Assembly: GCA_002238925.1 (NCBI GenBank)
Contig: MPNH01000013.1
Span: 1 to 64,000, forward strand
Length of the DNA: 64,000 nucleotides
Source of the DNA: Spirochaetaceae bacterium bin103
GTDB taxonomy: Bacteria > Spirochaetota > Spirochaetia > SZUA-6 > Bin103
Direction: 5' to 3'
A model generated the notes under the pieces. The model saw only the letters and a program-made list of their open reading frames with translations, was not told where the DNA came from and made no database searches. Positions 19,273-27,379 of this stretch are shown here, one piece after another; position 1 is the stretch's first letter, and each line of letters begins with the position of its first letter. The translations under genes were made by a program, and so were the position numbers.

Positions 19273-20457
19273 ATGGACCAAGTCATTATTCGCGAGTTGC
19301 GCGTAACCTGCATCGTCGGGGTGCTGCCGGAGGAACGCACCACGCCGCAGGAGGTGGTGGTGTGCCTGGCGGTGGGCACCGATATTGTCCCGGCGGCGCG
19401 CACCGGCGAGCTCGATTGCACCATTGACTACGCGGCGCTTGCCGAGCGGGTGGCCACGCTGATCGTGACGGGCCGCTACCGGCTGCTGGAGACGATGGCG
19501 GAGGACCTGGCTGCGAGCGTGCTGGCCGATCCGCGCGCCGCGGCGGTGCGCGTCACGGTGCGCAAGCCGGCCGCCATCGCGGACGCCCGCGCCGCCGGGG
19601 TGGAAATTTTCCGTGAACGCGCAGCGGATACCGGACTGATGCGTCCGGCGCGGCGGCCCGCCATTGTCGGGGTGATCAACCTGTCGCCGGAGTCGAACGT
19701 GCCGGGTGCGCATGCGGCCGGGCTGGCGGCGGTGCGCGACCGCGCAGCCGCCCTGAGCGCGGACGGCGCCGGCTACGTGGAACTGGGCGCGCGCTCGATC
19801 AGCCATGACCGGGCGCCGATCGACGACGCCGAGGAGTGGCGCCGCCTGCAGCCGGCGCTGAATGCCCTGGTGGCCGCCGGGTACCGGGTCGCGGTCGACA
19901 CCTGGAGCGAGGCCAGCGCCACGGCGGCGCTTGACGCGGGCGCATGCCTGATCAACTTCACGGGCGCCTGGCCGTCGGAAGAGCTGTGCGGCGCCGTGGC
20001 GGCCGCCGGCGCAACCCTGTGCGCGCTGTACCTGCCGTACGCCGATCCCTACCGGATGCGTGCCTGCAAGCCGGCGAGCTACCGGGTCGCGGACATCCTG
20101 AAGCGCTTTCGCACGCTGAGGGCGCGCGCCCGCGCCGCCGGGCTGGACCGCCTGGTGCTCGACCCCAACCTCGGCATCTTCCACCCTTCCCATGACGATG
20201 CCACCAAGATCGCCCACCAGGTCCAGGCGATGGCGGCACTGCCCGCCGTGGCGCGGCTCGGCTGTCCCACGCTCGCCTACCTGGCGCGCAAGTCGGCGCT
20301 GACCAGCCGGCAGCTCATTGCCGCCCAACTGGCGGCGCTCGGCGTCGACTACATCCGCGCCCATGAGCCGGCGATCGCCGTGCGCGCCTGGCAGCTGCAC
20401 GCGGCGCTGGCGCCGGCGCCGGTGCCGGCGGCGGTTCCCGCGGCCAACCGTGGCTGA
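19273..20457 (+). CDS. folB/folP: FolB-FolP fusion (dihydroneopterin aldolase / dihydropteroate synthase-like)
   Basis: 394 aa. Residues 1-120 are a FolB domain (IRELRVTCIVGVLPEER, VTVRKPAAI), which cleaves dihydroneopterin. Residues about 130-385 have the TIM-barrel layout of dihydropteroate synthase: VGVINLSPES, a DTWSEASATAALDAGA block, DPNLGIF, YLARKSALTSRQ and a final YIRAHEP. Several canonical DHPS motifs are altered: NVTPDSFSDGG has become NLSPESNVPGA and DPGIGFGK has become DPNLGIFHPS. The ARKS loop and the C-terminal R-H motif are retained. It starts 14 nt after folE and overlaps folK by 8 nt. Activity of the DHPS half is probable from context but not certain. Confidence 0.8.
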   Translation: MDQVIIRELRVTCIVGVLPEERTTPQEVVVCLAVGTDIVPAARTGELDCTIDYAALAERVATLIVTGRYRLLETMAEDLAASVLADPRAAAVRVTVRKPAAIADARAAGVEIFRERAADTGLMRPARRPAIVGVINLSPESNVPGAHAAGLAAVRDRAAALSADGAGYVELGARSISHDRAPIDDAEEWRRLQPALNALVAAGYRVAVDTWSEASATAALDAGACLINFTGAWPSEELCGAVAAAGATLCALYLPYADPYRMRACKPASYRVADILKRFRTLRARARAAGLDRLVLDPNLGIFHPSHDDATKIAHQVQAMAALPAVARLGCPTLAYLARKSALTSRQLIAAQLAALGVDYIRAHEPAIAVRAWQLHAALAPAPVPAAVPAANRG

Positions 20458-21058
20458 CCTGTACCTGTCGCTGGGCTCCAACCTGGCGCCGCGCCGCCAC
20501 TTGCCGCGTGCCCTGGCGTTGCTGCGCGCCCGCTATCCGCTGCTGCGCGTCTCTTCCTGGTTCCTGACCCGGCCGTGGGGGATTACCGACCAGCCCTGGT
20601 TCCTGAACTGCTGCGCGCACGCCGTTACCCGCGACCACCCGCTGCACGTGTTGGCGTTCACGCAGCGCATTGAGGCCCTGCTCGGCCGGCGCCGGGTGCT
20701 GCCCAACGGTCCGCGCACGGTGGATATCGACCTGCTCCTGCACGATAATCATGTGTGCACCAGCGACCGGCTCACCCTGCCGCACCCGGGACTGTGCGAG
20801 CGTGACTTCATGCTGATCCCTCTGCTGGAGCTGGCTCCGGAGGCGCGCGACCCGCGCACCGGCAGCGTGTTGGCCGCGGCGGCGGGCGCTCTGCCGTTCC
20901 GCCAGATCGCGCGCCGGGTGGTCGCGCAAGAGCCACGGGAGAAGGGGGCAGGCACCGGTGCTCGCGTTGCGGCCGGTGGCGTCGCGCTCCCCGCTCCCGC
21001 GCAAGAGCGCGCGGCGTACTCAGCAGGCAGTCTCGCCGGGTCGGAGCGTGGCAAGTGA
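20450..21058 (+). CDS. folK: HPPK (6-hydroxymethyl-dihydropterin pyrophosphokinase)
   Basis: 202 aa from a GTG that overlaps the folB-folP stop by 8 nt. Signature motifs LYLSLGSNLAPR at the N-terminus and GPRTVDIDLLLHDN (Mg-ATP binding) are intact, as is LPHPGLCERDFMLIPLLELAP. It pyrophosphorylates hydroxymethyl-dihydropterin for the DHPS step. The core ends near residue 150; the last 45 residues are a low-complexity tail not seen in typical FolK. Confidence 0.9.
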   Translation: MADLYLSLGSNLAPRRHLPRALALLRARYPLLRVSSWFLTRPWGITDQPWFLNCCAHAVTRDHPLHVLAFTQRIEALLGRRRVLPNGPRTVDIDLLLHDNHVCTSDRLTLPHPGLCERDFMLIPLLELAPEARDPRTGSVLAAAAGALPFRQIARRVVAQEPREKGAGTGARVAAGGVALPAPAQERAAYSAGSLAGSERGK

Positions 21059-21855
21059 CCGGCTCCAGTGACGCAGCTGCCGGCAACGCGCGCGGTTCGC
21101 CAGGTGGGCAGTTGCCGCCCGCGGCGGAATTGCGCGGCCGGGTGGCGCTGGTAACCGGCGCGGCGCGGCGCACCGGGCGCGGGCTGGCGCTGGCTTTGGC
21201 GGCGCACGGCGCGGCGGTGGCGGTGCACTACCGTTCGGGGGCCGGCGACGCGCACGCGGTGGTGGAGGAAATCGGCGCCGCCGGCGGTTCGGCGTTTGCC
21301 GTGCAGGCGGAGTTGCGCGACCCGGCGGCGGTGGAGGCGATGGTGCGGGCGGTCGCCGCGCGTGCCGGGCGGGTGGACGTTCTGATCAACAACGTCGGCA
21401 CGTTCCTGGTGCGCGGCATCGACGAAGTAACGCCCGCCGAATGGGAGGAAAGCCTGGCCACCACGGTTACCGCCACTTTTCTGACCTGCCGGGCAGTGTT
21501 GCCCGGCATGGCGGCGCGCGGCTGGGGGCGGATCGTGAACTTGGCCGATGCCGGCGCCGATCACCTGCGCGCGGCGCCGAACATCACCCCCTACCTGGTG
21601 GGCAAGACCGGGGTGCTGATTCTCACCAAGAGCCTGGCCGCCGCCTACGCCGGCCGCGGCATCACCGTGAACGCGGTGTCGCCCGGCATCATCGACAACT
21701 CGGTAACCAAGCCGCCCGGCGGCGAGCAGGCAATTCCCGCCGGCCGCTTCGCCACCGTGGCCGACATCGCCAACGCGGTGCTGTTTCTGCTCGCCGAGTC
21801 GTCCGCCTACATCACCGGCGCCAACCTCAAGGTCGCCGGCGGCTGGCACGCCTGA
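21055..21855 (+). CDS. PTR1/FolM-type pteridine reductase (SDR family)
   Basis: 266 aa short-chain dehydrogenase. The cofactor motif is TGAARRTG, the TGX3RXG variant typical of pteridine reductases and FolM. The catalytic Ser of ordinary SDRs is replaced by Asp in NLADAGADH, with Tyr/Lys in YLVGK. That Asp-Tyr-Lys set matches PTR1. It overlaps folK by 4 bp (GTGA), inside the folate operon. Likely role: reduction of dihydropterin or dihydrofolate species. No separate folA is visible in the window. The N-terminal 25 residues are disordered. Confidence 0.75.
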   Translation: MTGSSDAAAGNARGSPGGQLPPAAELRGRVALVTGAARRTGRGLALALAAHGAAVAVHYRSGAGDAHAVVEEIGAAGGSAFAVQAELRDPAAVEAMVRAVAARAGRVDVLINNVGTFLVRGIDEVTPAEWEESLATTVTATFLTCRAVLPGMAARGWGRIVNLADAGADHLRAAPNITPYLVGKTGVLILTKSLAAAYAGRGITVNAVSPGIIDNSVTKPPGGEQAIPAGRFATVADIANAVLFLLAESSAYITGANLKVAGGWHA

Positions 21856-21862
21856 TAAGCCC

Positions 21863-22558
21863 GTGGCGGTGCTGTACGTGGTCGCCACGCCGATCGGCAA
21901 CCTCGGCGACATTACCGTGCGCGCCCTGGACACGCTGCGCGCGGCGGACGTTATTGCCTGCGAGGATACCCGCCGCACCCGCACCCTGCTCGGCCACTAC
22001 GGCATCGACACGCGTACCGTCGCCTACGGGCACGACGAGACGCGCAGCGGGCGCGTCCTGGGGCTGCTGCGCGCCGGACTGGAGGTAGCGCTGGTGTCCG
22101 ACGCCGGCACGCCGGGCATATCCGACCCGGGCGGCGGTGCGGTGCGGGCGGCGCGCGAGGCCGGTTTCGCGGTGATCCCGATTCCGGGCGCGTCGGCGGT
22201 TACCGCGCTGTTGAGCGTGGCGGGAACGAGTGCCCAGGGTGTCCGCTTCTACGGGTTCTGCTCGCCGAAACCGGGCCGTCGGCGGTCCCAGCTCGAACGT
22301 TTGCTCGCCGACGGCGCGCCCTTCGTGCTGTTCGAGGGGCCGCACCGGGTGCTGAAGCTGCTCACCGACCTGGCGGCGGCGGCTCCGGAGCGCCCGATCG
22401 TGCTCGGACGCGAGTTGACCAAGCTCCACGAAGAGGTGCTGGTGGGCAGCGCCGCGGACTTGCACGGCGAACTTGGCGGTCGCACCAGGATTGTCGGCGA
22501 GATGACGCTGCTGGTCACCGAGCACCGCCCGCGCCGCGGCCCGGCAACGCCGCAGTAG
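21863..22558 (+). CDS. rsmI: 16S rRNA ribose 2'-O-methyltransferase RsmI
   Basis: 231 aa from a GTG at 21863, 7 nt after the reductase gene. Family motifs are complete: [56 protein letters not shown] and [12 protein letters not shown]. It methylates the ribose of C1402 in 16S rRNA using SAM. It is somewhat shorter at the C-terminus than E. coli RsmI. Probably cotranscribed with the folate genes. Confidence 0.93.
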   Translation: MAVLYVVATPIGNLGDITVRALDTLRAADVIACEDTRRTRTLLGHYGIDTRTVAYGHDETRSGRVLGLLRAGLEVALVSDAGTPGISDPGGGAVRAAREAGFAVIPIPGASAVTALLSVAGTSAQGVRFYGFCSPKPGRRRSQLERLLADGAPFVLFEGPHRVLKLLTDLAAAAPERPIVLGRELTKLHEEVLVGSAADLHGELGGRTRIVGEMTLLVTEHRPRRGPATPQ

Positions 22559-22686
22559 CGCCGCCCGGCAAACGAAGTGTCGGATGCCAGAGTCAATCTT
22601 TGCACCGGCGGGTGGTATTTGCGGGTATTGACGGCGGGTAGCCGGGCGTGGCAGGGTCCTGGTACGATAGTCGGAGAAGAACGCGT

Positions 22687-22974
22687 ATGGCGATCGAAGG
22701 GATAGGTCCGGTAGACCCGGTTCCGAACTACCAACCGGTAGACCGTGCCGCCGCGGCGGGTCAGGTCGGGAACGTGGATTCGGTGGAGATTTCCTCTGCG
22801 GCTCAGGCAGCGAGCGAAGCGTTGCGCATCGCTACCGAGATTGCATTGAACAGTCCCGACATCCGTGCCGACCTGGTGGGCGAAGCAGCCCGGAATCTGC
22901 AGGATCCGGCCTACCCGGGTGCCGAGGTGCTCGACACGGTGAGCGACCGGATCCTGGAATCGTTCGGCATCTAA
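22687..22974 (+). CDS. Small FlgM-like (anti-sigma) protein
   Basis: 95 aa from the ATG at 22687, preceded by a GGAGAA ribosome site. A disordered Pro-rich N-terminus precedes VDSVEISSAAQAASEALRIA, which resembles the FlgM anti-sigma28 motif, followed by NSPDIRADLVGEAARNLQDP and VLDTVSDRILES. FlgM-like proteins of this layout occur in spirochaetes and hold back the flagellar sigma factor. No flagellar genes or sigma28 promoter are visible here. It shares its last 4 bp with a convergent gene. Confidence 0.55.
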   Translation: MAIEGIGPVDPVPNYQPVDRAAAAGQVGNVDSVEISSAAQAASEALRIATEIALNSPDIRADLVGEAARNLQDPAYPGAEVLDTVSDRILESFGI

Positions 22975-23348
22975 CGCACCGCCGGCCGGGTGCGAGACGG
23001 GGAACGAGCCCCGCTGGCCTGCTCGGCGCTGAAGCGTACGGTGCGCCAGGACAGGAACGCCAGGTAGCGCTGGCCGCGGTACTCCCACACCCTTACCCGC
23101 CGCCCCACCACGGTCCGTGCCATGATCGTGCGAATGGCGTCGAGCAGTTGCGGTGCCGGATGGCCGTCGGCAGCCAGAATCGAGCGCGGCAACAGCGCGG
23201 CGAGTTCGCGGTCGGGAATGCGTACCGGCATGCGCCGTCCGTCCTCCTCTCGCACCAGCGCCTCCACGCGCAGGCGCTGGTCCACCACCTGTACCGTTAT
23301 CGCCACCACCGCCGCCACCGGCGCCGGCCCGTTCTGTTTGGCTGTCAT
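22971..23348 (-). CDS. Hypothetical protein
   Basis: 125 aa from the ATG at 23348. It has beta-rich segments (VAITVQVVDQRLRVEALVRE, VRVWEYRGQRYLAFLSWRT) and a middle helix (APQLLDAIRTIMARTVVG). No known motif, membrane segment or signal peptide. It ends overlapping the FlgM-like gene by 4 bp, tail to tail. Family not recognised. Confidence 0.5.
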   Translation of the reverse strand: MTAKQNGPAPVAAVVAITVQVVDQRLRVEALVREEDGRRMPVRIPDRELAALLPRSILAADGHPAPQLLDAIRTIMARTVVGRRVRVWEYRGQRYLAFLSWRTVRFSAEQASGARSPSRTRPAVR

Positions 23349-23434
23349 GCAAGGGACAACGGCGCCCCGGCGGTAGCGCTTCTCGCGGTACAATGGGCGG
23401 GCAGGGAAAGGACGAGCAGGAAAAGGAGAGGGTA

Positions 23435-24388
23435 GTGCACATCGTATTGGGGACCATGACCTTCGGCCCGCGCATGGACGCGGCGGGCGCGGCGCGCGCG
23501 GTGGCGGACTTCGTTGCCGCGGGCGCCGGTGCCGGGGAGCTGGACACCGCGTTCATGTATGGCGGCGGCGAGACCGAGACCATTCTGGGAGAGGTCCTGG
23601 CGGAGCGGGGCTGGGACGGCATTACCGTGGCCACCAAGGCACATCCGAATGCCGCCGCGGGCACGCCGTCGCTGCGCCCGGAGGAGGTGGAGCGCCAGCT
23701 CACGGGATCCCTGCAGAAGTTGCAGCGCGACGCGGTGGACCTGTTCTACCTGCACAGTCCCGACAACGATACTTCCCTGGAGCAGACCCTGGAGGCGTGC
23801 GCGCGGCTGCACGCGGCCGGCAGGTTCCGCCGCCTGGGGATGAGCAACTACGCCGCCTGGCAGGTCGCGGACGCCCATCACATCTGCAAGCGCAACGGCT
23901 GGCCGCTGCCGGCGGTGTACCAGGGCATGTACAACGCGGTAACCCGCGACGTGGAGCCGGAGCTGTTGCCGTGCCTGCGCCACCTGGGAATGAGCTTCTA
24001 CGCCTACAACCCGCTGGCCGGCGGCCTGCTCACCGGGCGCTACGTGGGCGCCGAGGCCCTGCCCGGCAGCGGCCGGTTTCACGATATGGCCAACTACCGG
24101 CCGCGCTACTGGCAACCCTCCTACCTGTCCGCCATGGCGGGCGTGCAGGAGGCGTGCGCCGCGGCCGGGGTAAGCATGACCGCCGCCGCCCTGGCCTGGA
24201 TGAACCACCATAGCGGCCTGGTCGCCGCGGCCGGCGACGCCGTCATCCTGGGCGCCAGCACCCGGGAGCAACTGGCCGCCAACCTCGCCGCCTGCCGTGC
24301 CGCGCCGCTCGACACCACCGTGGTGGCCGCATTCGATGCCGCCTGGGAGACCTGCCGGCCCGACTGCCCCCGCTACCTCCGCACCTGA
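23435..24388 (+). CDS. Aldo/keto reductase (AKR7-like)
   Basis: 317 aa from a GTG preceded at good spacing by AAGGAG (23423-23428). The catalytic tetrad is visible: Asp and Tyr in ELDTAFMYGGGETE, Lys in ATKAHP, His in FYLHSPD. Blocks YQGMYNAVTRDVE and YAYNPLAGGLLTG are typical of the AKR7 (aldehyde reductase) group. NADPH-dependent reduction of aldehydes is likely; physiological substrate unknown. A -10-like TACAAT lies at 23389-23394. Confidence 0.88.
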   Translation: MHIVLGTMTFGPRMDAAGAARAVADFVAAGAGAGELDTAFMYGGGETETILGEVLAERGWDGITVATKAHPNAAAGTPSLRPEEVERQLTGSLQKLQRDAVDLFYLHSPDNDTSLEQTLEACARLHAAGRFRRLGMSNYAAWQVADAHHICKRNGWPLPAVYQGMYNAVTRDVEPELLPCLRHLGMSFYAYNPLAGGLLTGRYVGAEALPGSGRFHDMANYRPRYWQPSYLSAMAGVQEACAAAGVSMTAAALAWMNHHSGLVAAAGDAVILGASTREQLAANLAACRAAPLDTTVVAAFDAAWETCRPDCPRYLRT

Positions 24389-24439
24389 CAGCGGGCGCCA
24401 TCCGCGCCATCGACGCTTCCTGGCGTCCGCGCCGGCCGG

Positions 24440-25165
24440 CTACTGCTGGCGCCGGGAGTCTTGGCTGGTGCTGGTAATGGTCTGCAGCAGGCTCAGGATG
24501 GTGCGGCAGTCGCCGAGTGCGCGCAGGTGCGGCTTGGCGAGCGGGATGCCCTCGCGGTGGGCCGCCTGCGGCAGCGTCCAGTTGCGCAGCCCCGGCTCCT
24601 TCTTGGCCGCGACGCCGTAATACTCACTGTAGGCGATGCGTACGCACCGCCAGTCGGCCTCCGGCAGTTCCAGTTCGTGACTCTCGGCGGTGCGGTGCAG
24701 CGACCGTTTCTCCAGCGGCGCGTCGTAGGCGAGCACCACCGCGGCGGCGGACAGGGTGGCCGCGATGTCGGCGTGGGCGTCGCGGTAGGGAGGCGCGCCC
24801 TGGCGCTGCAGCTCGTCGCGGTCGATGCCGTGCGCGGCGGTCGCCTCGCGGGTAATTCTCCCGGTGGGCATCAGCACGCGGTCCAGCCGCACCGTGCCGT
24901 TGGTATCGATCATCGACACCTCGACCACCTCGGCGCTGGGCTGAAAGCTGGTCTTCTTGGTAGCGGCGATCAGCACGTCGGTGCGCTCGAGCAGCATGCG
25001 CGCCTCGCCCTGAACGCGCTTGGCGGCGGGCGGCAGCGGACCCCGCGCGCGCTTTCGGGCGGCCCGGCTTCGGCGCCCGCGAACCAGTGCGCGGCCGCCG
25101 AACAACAGGAGCACGGCGCCGCCGGCGAGTGCGATGATGAGCAGTACCGTGATCACGCCGGCCAC
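24440..25165 (-). CDS. Membrane-anchored DnaQ-like protein with altered active site
   Basis: 241 aa. An N-terminal helix (about 3-23, VITVLLIIALAGGAVLLLF) is followed by a basic linker and a 3'-5' exonuclease fold. Alignment by eye puts AATKKT where active DEDDh enzymes have DTETTG, so the two metal-binding acids are lost. The later blocks EATAAHGIDRDEL, VVLAYDAPLEKRSL and HLRALGDCRTILSLL are kept. It is probably not an exonuclease and may bind nucleic acid or a partner at the membrane. Monocistronic, upstream of the fucosidase on the same strand. Confidence 0.65.
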   Translation of the reverse strand: MAGVITVLLIIALAGGAVLLLFGGRALVRGRRSRAARKRARGPLPPAAKRVQGEARMLLERTDVLIAATKKTSFQPSAEVVEVSMIDTNGTVRLDRVLMPTGRITREATAAHGIDRDELQRQGAPPYRDAHADIAATLSAAAVVLAYDAPLEKRSLHRTAESHELELPEADWRCVRIAYSEYYGVAAKKEPGLRNWTLPQAAHREGIPLAKPHLRALGDCRTILSLLQTITSTSQDSRRQQ

Positions 25166-25250
25166 CCGCGGCGCTGTCGCATGTCGGTCAATGCTCGCAT
25201 GTCACCTTACCAACCTTAATGCAGGGTCCCTCGGCGGCGCTACCGGGTGG

Positions 25251-26543
25251 TTACTTCAGGAACAGCTCGACCACCGGGACCGGAGTGTCCGGCTGCAGCA
25301 CCGGCAGCTCCAGCACCACGGTGTCCGCGGGAATCCCTTCCACGCGCTGGTGGTGCTCGCTGACCGCCTGCATCGGCACCTCCGAGGCGTCGTTCAGCAA
25401 TTGCGCGTAGGCTATCTTGCCGGCGTAGCCGGGCAGGTGCAGGTGGCGGAACGGCCACGCGAACAGGTGTACGTACAGCCGCTTCCGGTCCGGATGCCAG
25501 GTGAGCCGGCAGTCGGCCGGCTGCGCGAACCCGGCCGGCGCCTGCGTGCAGCCGTAGATTGATCGGCCGTGCACGCGCATCCACTCGCCCATCCCCTGCA
25601 GGCGGTCGAGGGCGCGGCGGTCGAACTCGCCGCGTCCGGTGGGCCCGACGTTGAGCAGCAGGTTGCCGCCCTTGCTGACCGTATCGACCAGCATGCGCAC
25701 CAACTGGCCGATGCTCTTCCACGACGCCTCGTCACGATGGTAGCCCCACGAGCCGGAGAAGGTCTGGCACGCCTCCCACACCACCGGCTGGCCGTCGACC
25801 GTGATCCAGCCCTGCGGCTGCCACTGCTCCGGGGTGCGGATGTCCCAGCCGTCGTCGAGGTCGAGGCGGTCGTTGAGCACCACGTGTGGCTGCAGCTCGC
25901 GGATCATCCGGTACAGGCGCGGGCTGTCCCAGTCGGCGCGGCCCTTGCCGCGCTCGGGGTAGCTGAAGTCGCACCACAGGATGTCGATGCGGCCGAAGCC
26001 GGTGAGCAGCTCGCGCACCTGGCCATGCAGGTATTCGATGTACTGCTTCTGGTCGCGCTGCGTATTGAGCTGCTCGCGCTCGGGGTGGTTGCGCAAGGAG
26101 TGCACGTCGTCAATGACGAACTGGGGATGGTGCCAGTCGATGATCGAGTGGTAGAGCCCGACGCGCAGGCCGAGGGCGCGGAACGCATCGACCAGCGGCC
26201 GGATCAGGTCGCGCCCGGCCGGCGCGTTGGTGGCCTTGTAGTCGGTCAGCGCGCTGTCCCACAGGCAGAAGCCTTCGTGGTGCTTGGTGGTCGCCACGGC
26301 GTACTTCATGCCGGCGCCGGCCGCTGCCTCGGCCCAGCGATCCGGGTCGTACAGATCGGGGTCGAAGTAATCCATGTAGCGTTCGTAGTCGCGGACCGGG
26401 ATCTCCTCCTTCTGCATTACCCACTCGTGGCGGGCGGGCAGGGCGTACAATCCCCAGTGAATGAACAGTCCGAATCGGTCGTGTACGAACCAACTGGTGT
26501 CGCCGGGGCTTGGTCGGACATCCAAGCTTGGTCGGGTATTCAA
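25251..26543 (-). CDS. Alpha-L-fucosidase (GH29)
   Basis: 430 aa from a TTG with a strong GAAGGAG ribosome site. GH29 motifs: FGLFIHWGLYALPA, ATTKHHEGFCLWDS, and ILWCDFSYPE, whose Asp is the likely nucleophile. GNLLLNVGPTGRGEFD closes the catalytic domain and a small beta domain follows. No signal peptide, so it acts inside the cell on imported fucosylated oligosaccharides. This fits the sugar ABC components and GH4 enzyme elsewhere in the window. Confidence 0.92.
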   Translation of the reverse strand: MNTRPSLDVRPSPGDTSWFVHDRFGLFIHWGLYALPARHEWVMQKEEIPVRDYERYMDYFDPDLYDPDRWAEAAAGAGMKYAVATTKHHEGFCLWDSALTDYKATNAPAGRDLIRPLVDAFRALGLRVGLYHSIIDWHHPQFVIDDVHSLRNHPEREQLNTQRDQKQYIEYLHGQVRELLTGFGRIDILWCDFSYPERGKGRADWDSPRLYRMIRELQPHVVLNDRLDLDDGWDIRTPEQWQPQGWITVDGQPVVWEACQTFSGSWGYHRDEASWKSIGQLVRMLVDTVSKGGNLLLNVGPTGRGEFDRRALDRLQGMGEWMRVHGRSIYGCTQAPAGFAQPADCRLTWHPDRKRLYVHLFAWPFRHLHLPGYAGKIAYAQLLNDASEVPMQAVSEHHQRVEGIPADTVVLELPVLQPDTPVPVVELFLK

Positions 26544-26572
26544 GGTTGCGCTCCTTCGCGGTTCGTTGCCGG

Positions 26573-27379
26573 CTACTCGAATACGATGGTGTAGTCGAGC
26601 GGCCGGTCGAGCACCAGTACCCGGATCAGGGGAATGGTGATGAGCAGGCTGCCGTCGTCCTGCAGCTCGCCGGCGTCGTGCTCGATGATGGTTCCGTCGA
26701 CCACCACCCGCACGGTGACCGTCGAGTCCTCGATGGCGGGCGGCCCATCGTCGCCGAGCACGAATCCCATCATCTCCAGGTATTCGGCGTCGGTTACCTC
26801 CAGGTCTTTCTGCGGGCCGAGGCTGACCAGCAGCGGGTGGTCGAGGATCGGAAACAGGTTGGTGAGCTCGCGGTAATTGTTGCGGTCGAGATGCACCCGC
26901 AGCGTGCTCGGGCCGCTGCCGGTAAAGGTGATGAGCGGGCTCGTCGCGGGGCCCGGGGTCGGTGCGTTGTGCGCCAGCATCGCCTTCAGGTCGTCGAACG
27001 CGAGGTTCAGCTCCAGCGCTTCCGGGGCTGGTGTGGCGATGTGCGTCACGGTGACCCCGCGCCGGTCGCCAATGGAGCGCTCCACCTCTTCGGTGTCGAA
27101 CACCGATTCCGGCACCATGTCGGAGTCGCCGGCCGCCTCGGACAGCGTAGCGAGGTAATCCACAAACACCTGCTCCAGCGCGACGTGGATCTGCGCGTCG
27201 CCGGAGCGGTCGACACGCAGGGTGAGCTGCTGATTCACGGTGCAGCCCGCGGTCGCCAGCAGCAGCGCCGCAACCGCGGCGGCGGCGTTGGCAATGCGGG
27301 CAATGCGGGCAGTGCGGGCAGTGCGCCCGATCCGCGGCCGCCGGCCAACCCGCGCTGCCGGTGCATCAAGCCCACTCAT
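26573..27379 (-). CDS. Lipoprotein of unknown function
   Basis: 268 aa. A basic N-terminus and hydrophobic core end in the lipobox-like LLLATAGC, giving a predicted lipidated Cys at about residue 46. The mature protein is beta-rich (QLTLRVDRSGDAQIHVALEQ, STVTVRVVVDGTIIEHDAGE), a pattern seen in envelope lipoproteins. Its ATG overlaps the stop of the dipeptidase gene by 4 bp, so the two are translationally coupled. The N-terminal repeat of TARTARIARIANA makes the exact start uncertain. Confidence 0.7.
   Translation of the reverse strand: MSGLDAPAARVGRRPRIGRTARTARIARIANAAAAVAALLLATAGCTVNQQLTLRVDRSGDAQIHVALEQVFVDYLATLSEAAGDSDMVPESVFDTEEVERSIGDRRGVTVTHIATPAPEALELNLAFDDLKAMLAHNAPTPGPATSPLITFTGSGPSTLRVHLDRNNYRELTNLFPILDHPLLVSLGPQKDLEVTDAEYLEMMGFVLGDDGPPAIEDSTVTVRVVVDGTIIEHDAGELQDDGSLLITIPLIRVLVLDRPLDYTIVFE

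Noticed and set aside
22559-22686. Sigma28 or sigma54 promoter for the FlgM-like gene
   Set aside because: TTGACG and TACGAT are 29 nt apart, too far for a normal promoter, and no sigma28 or sigma54 consensus with correct spacing is present.
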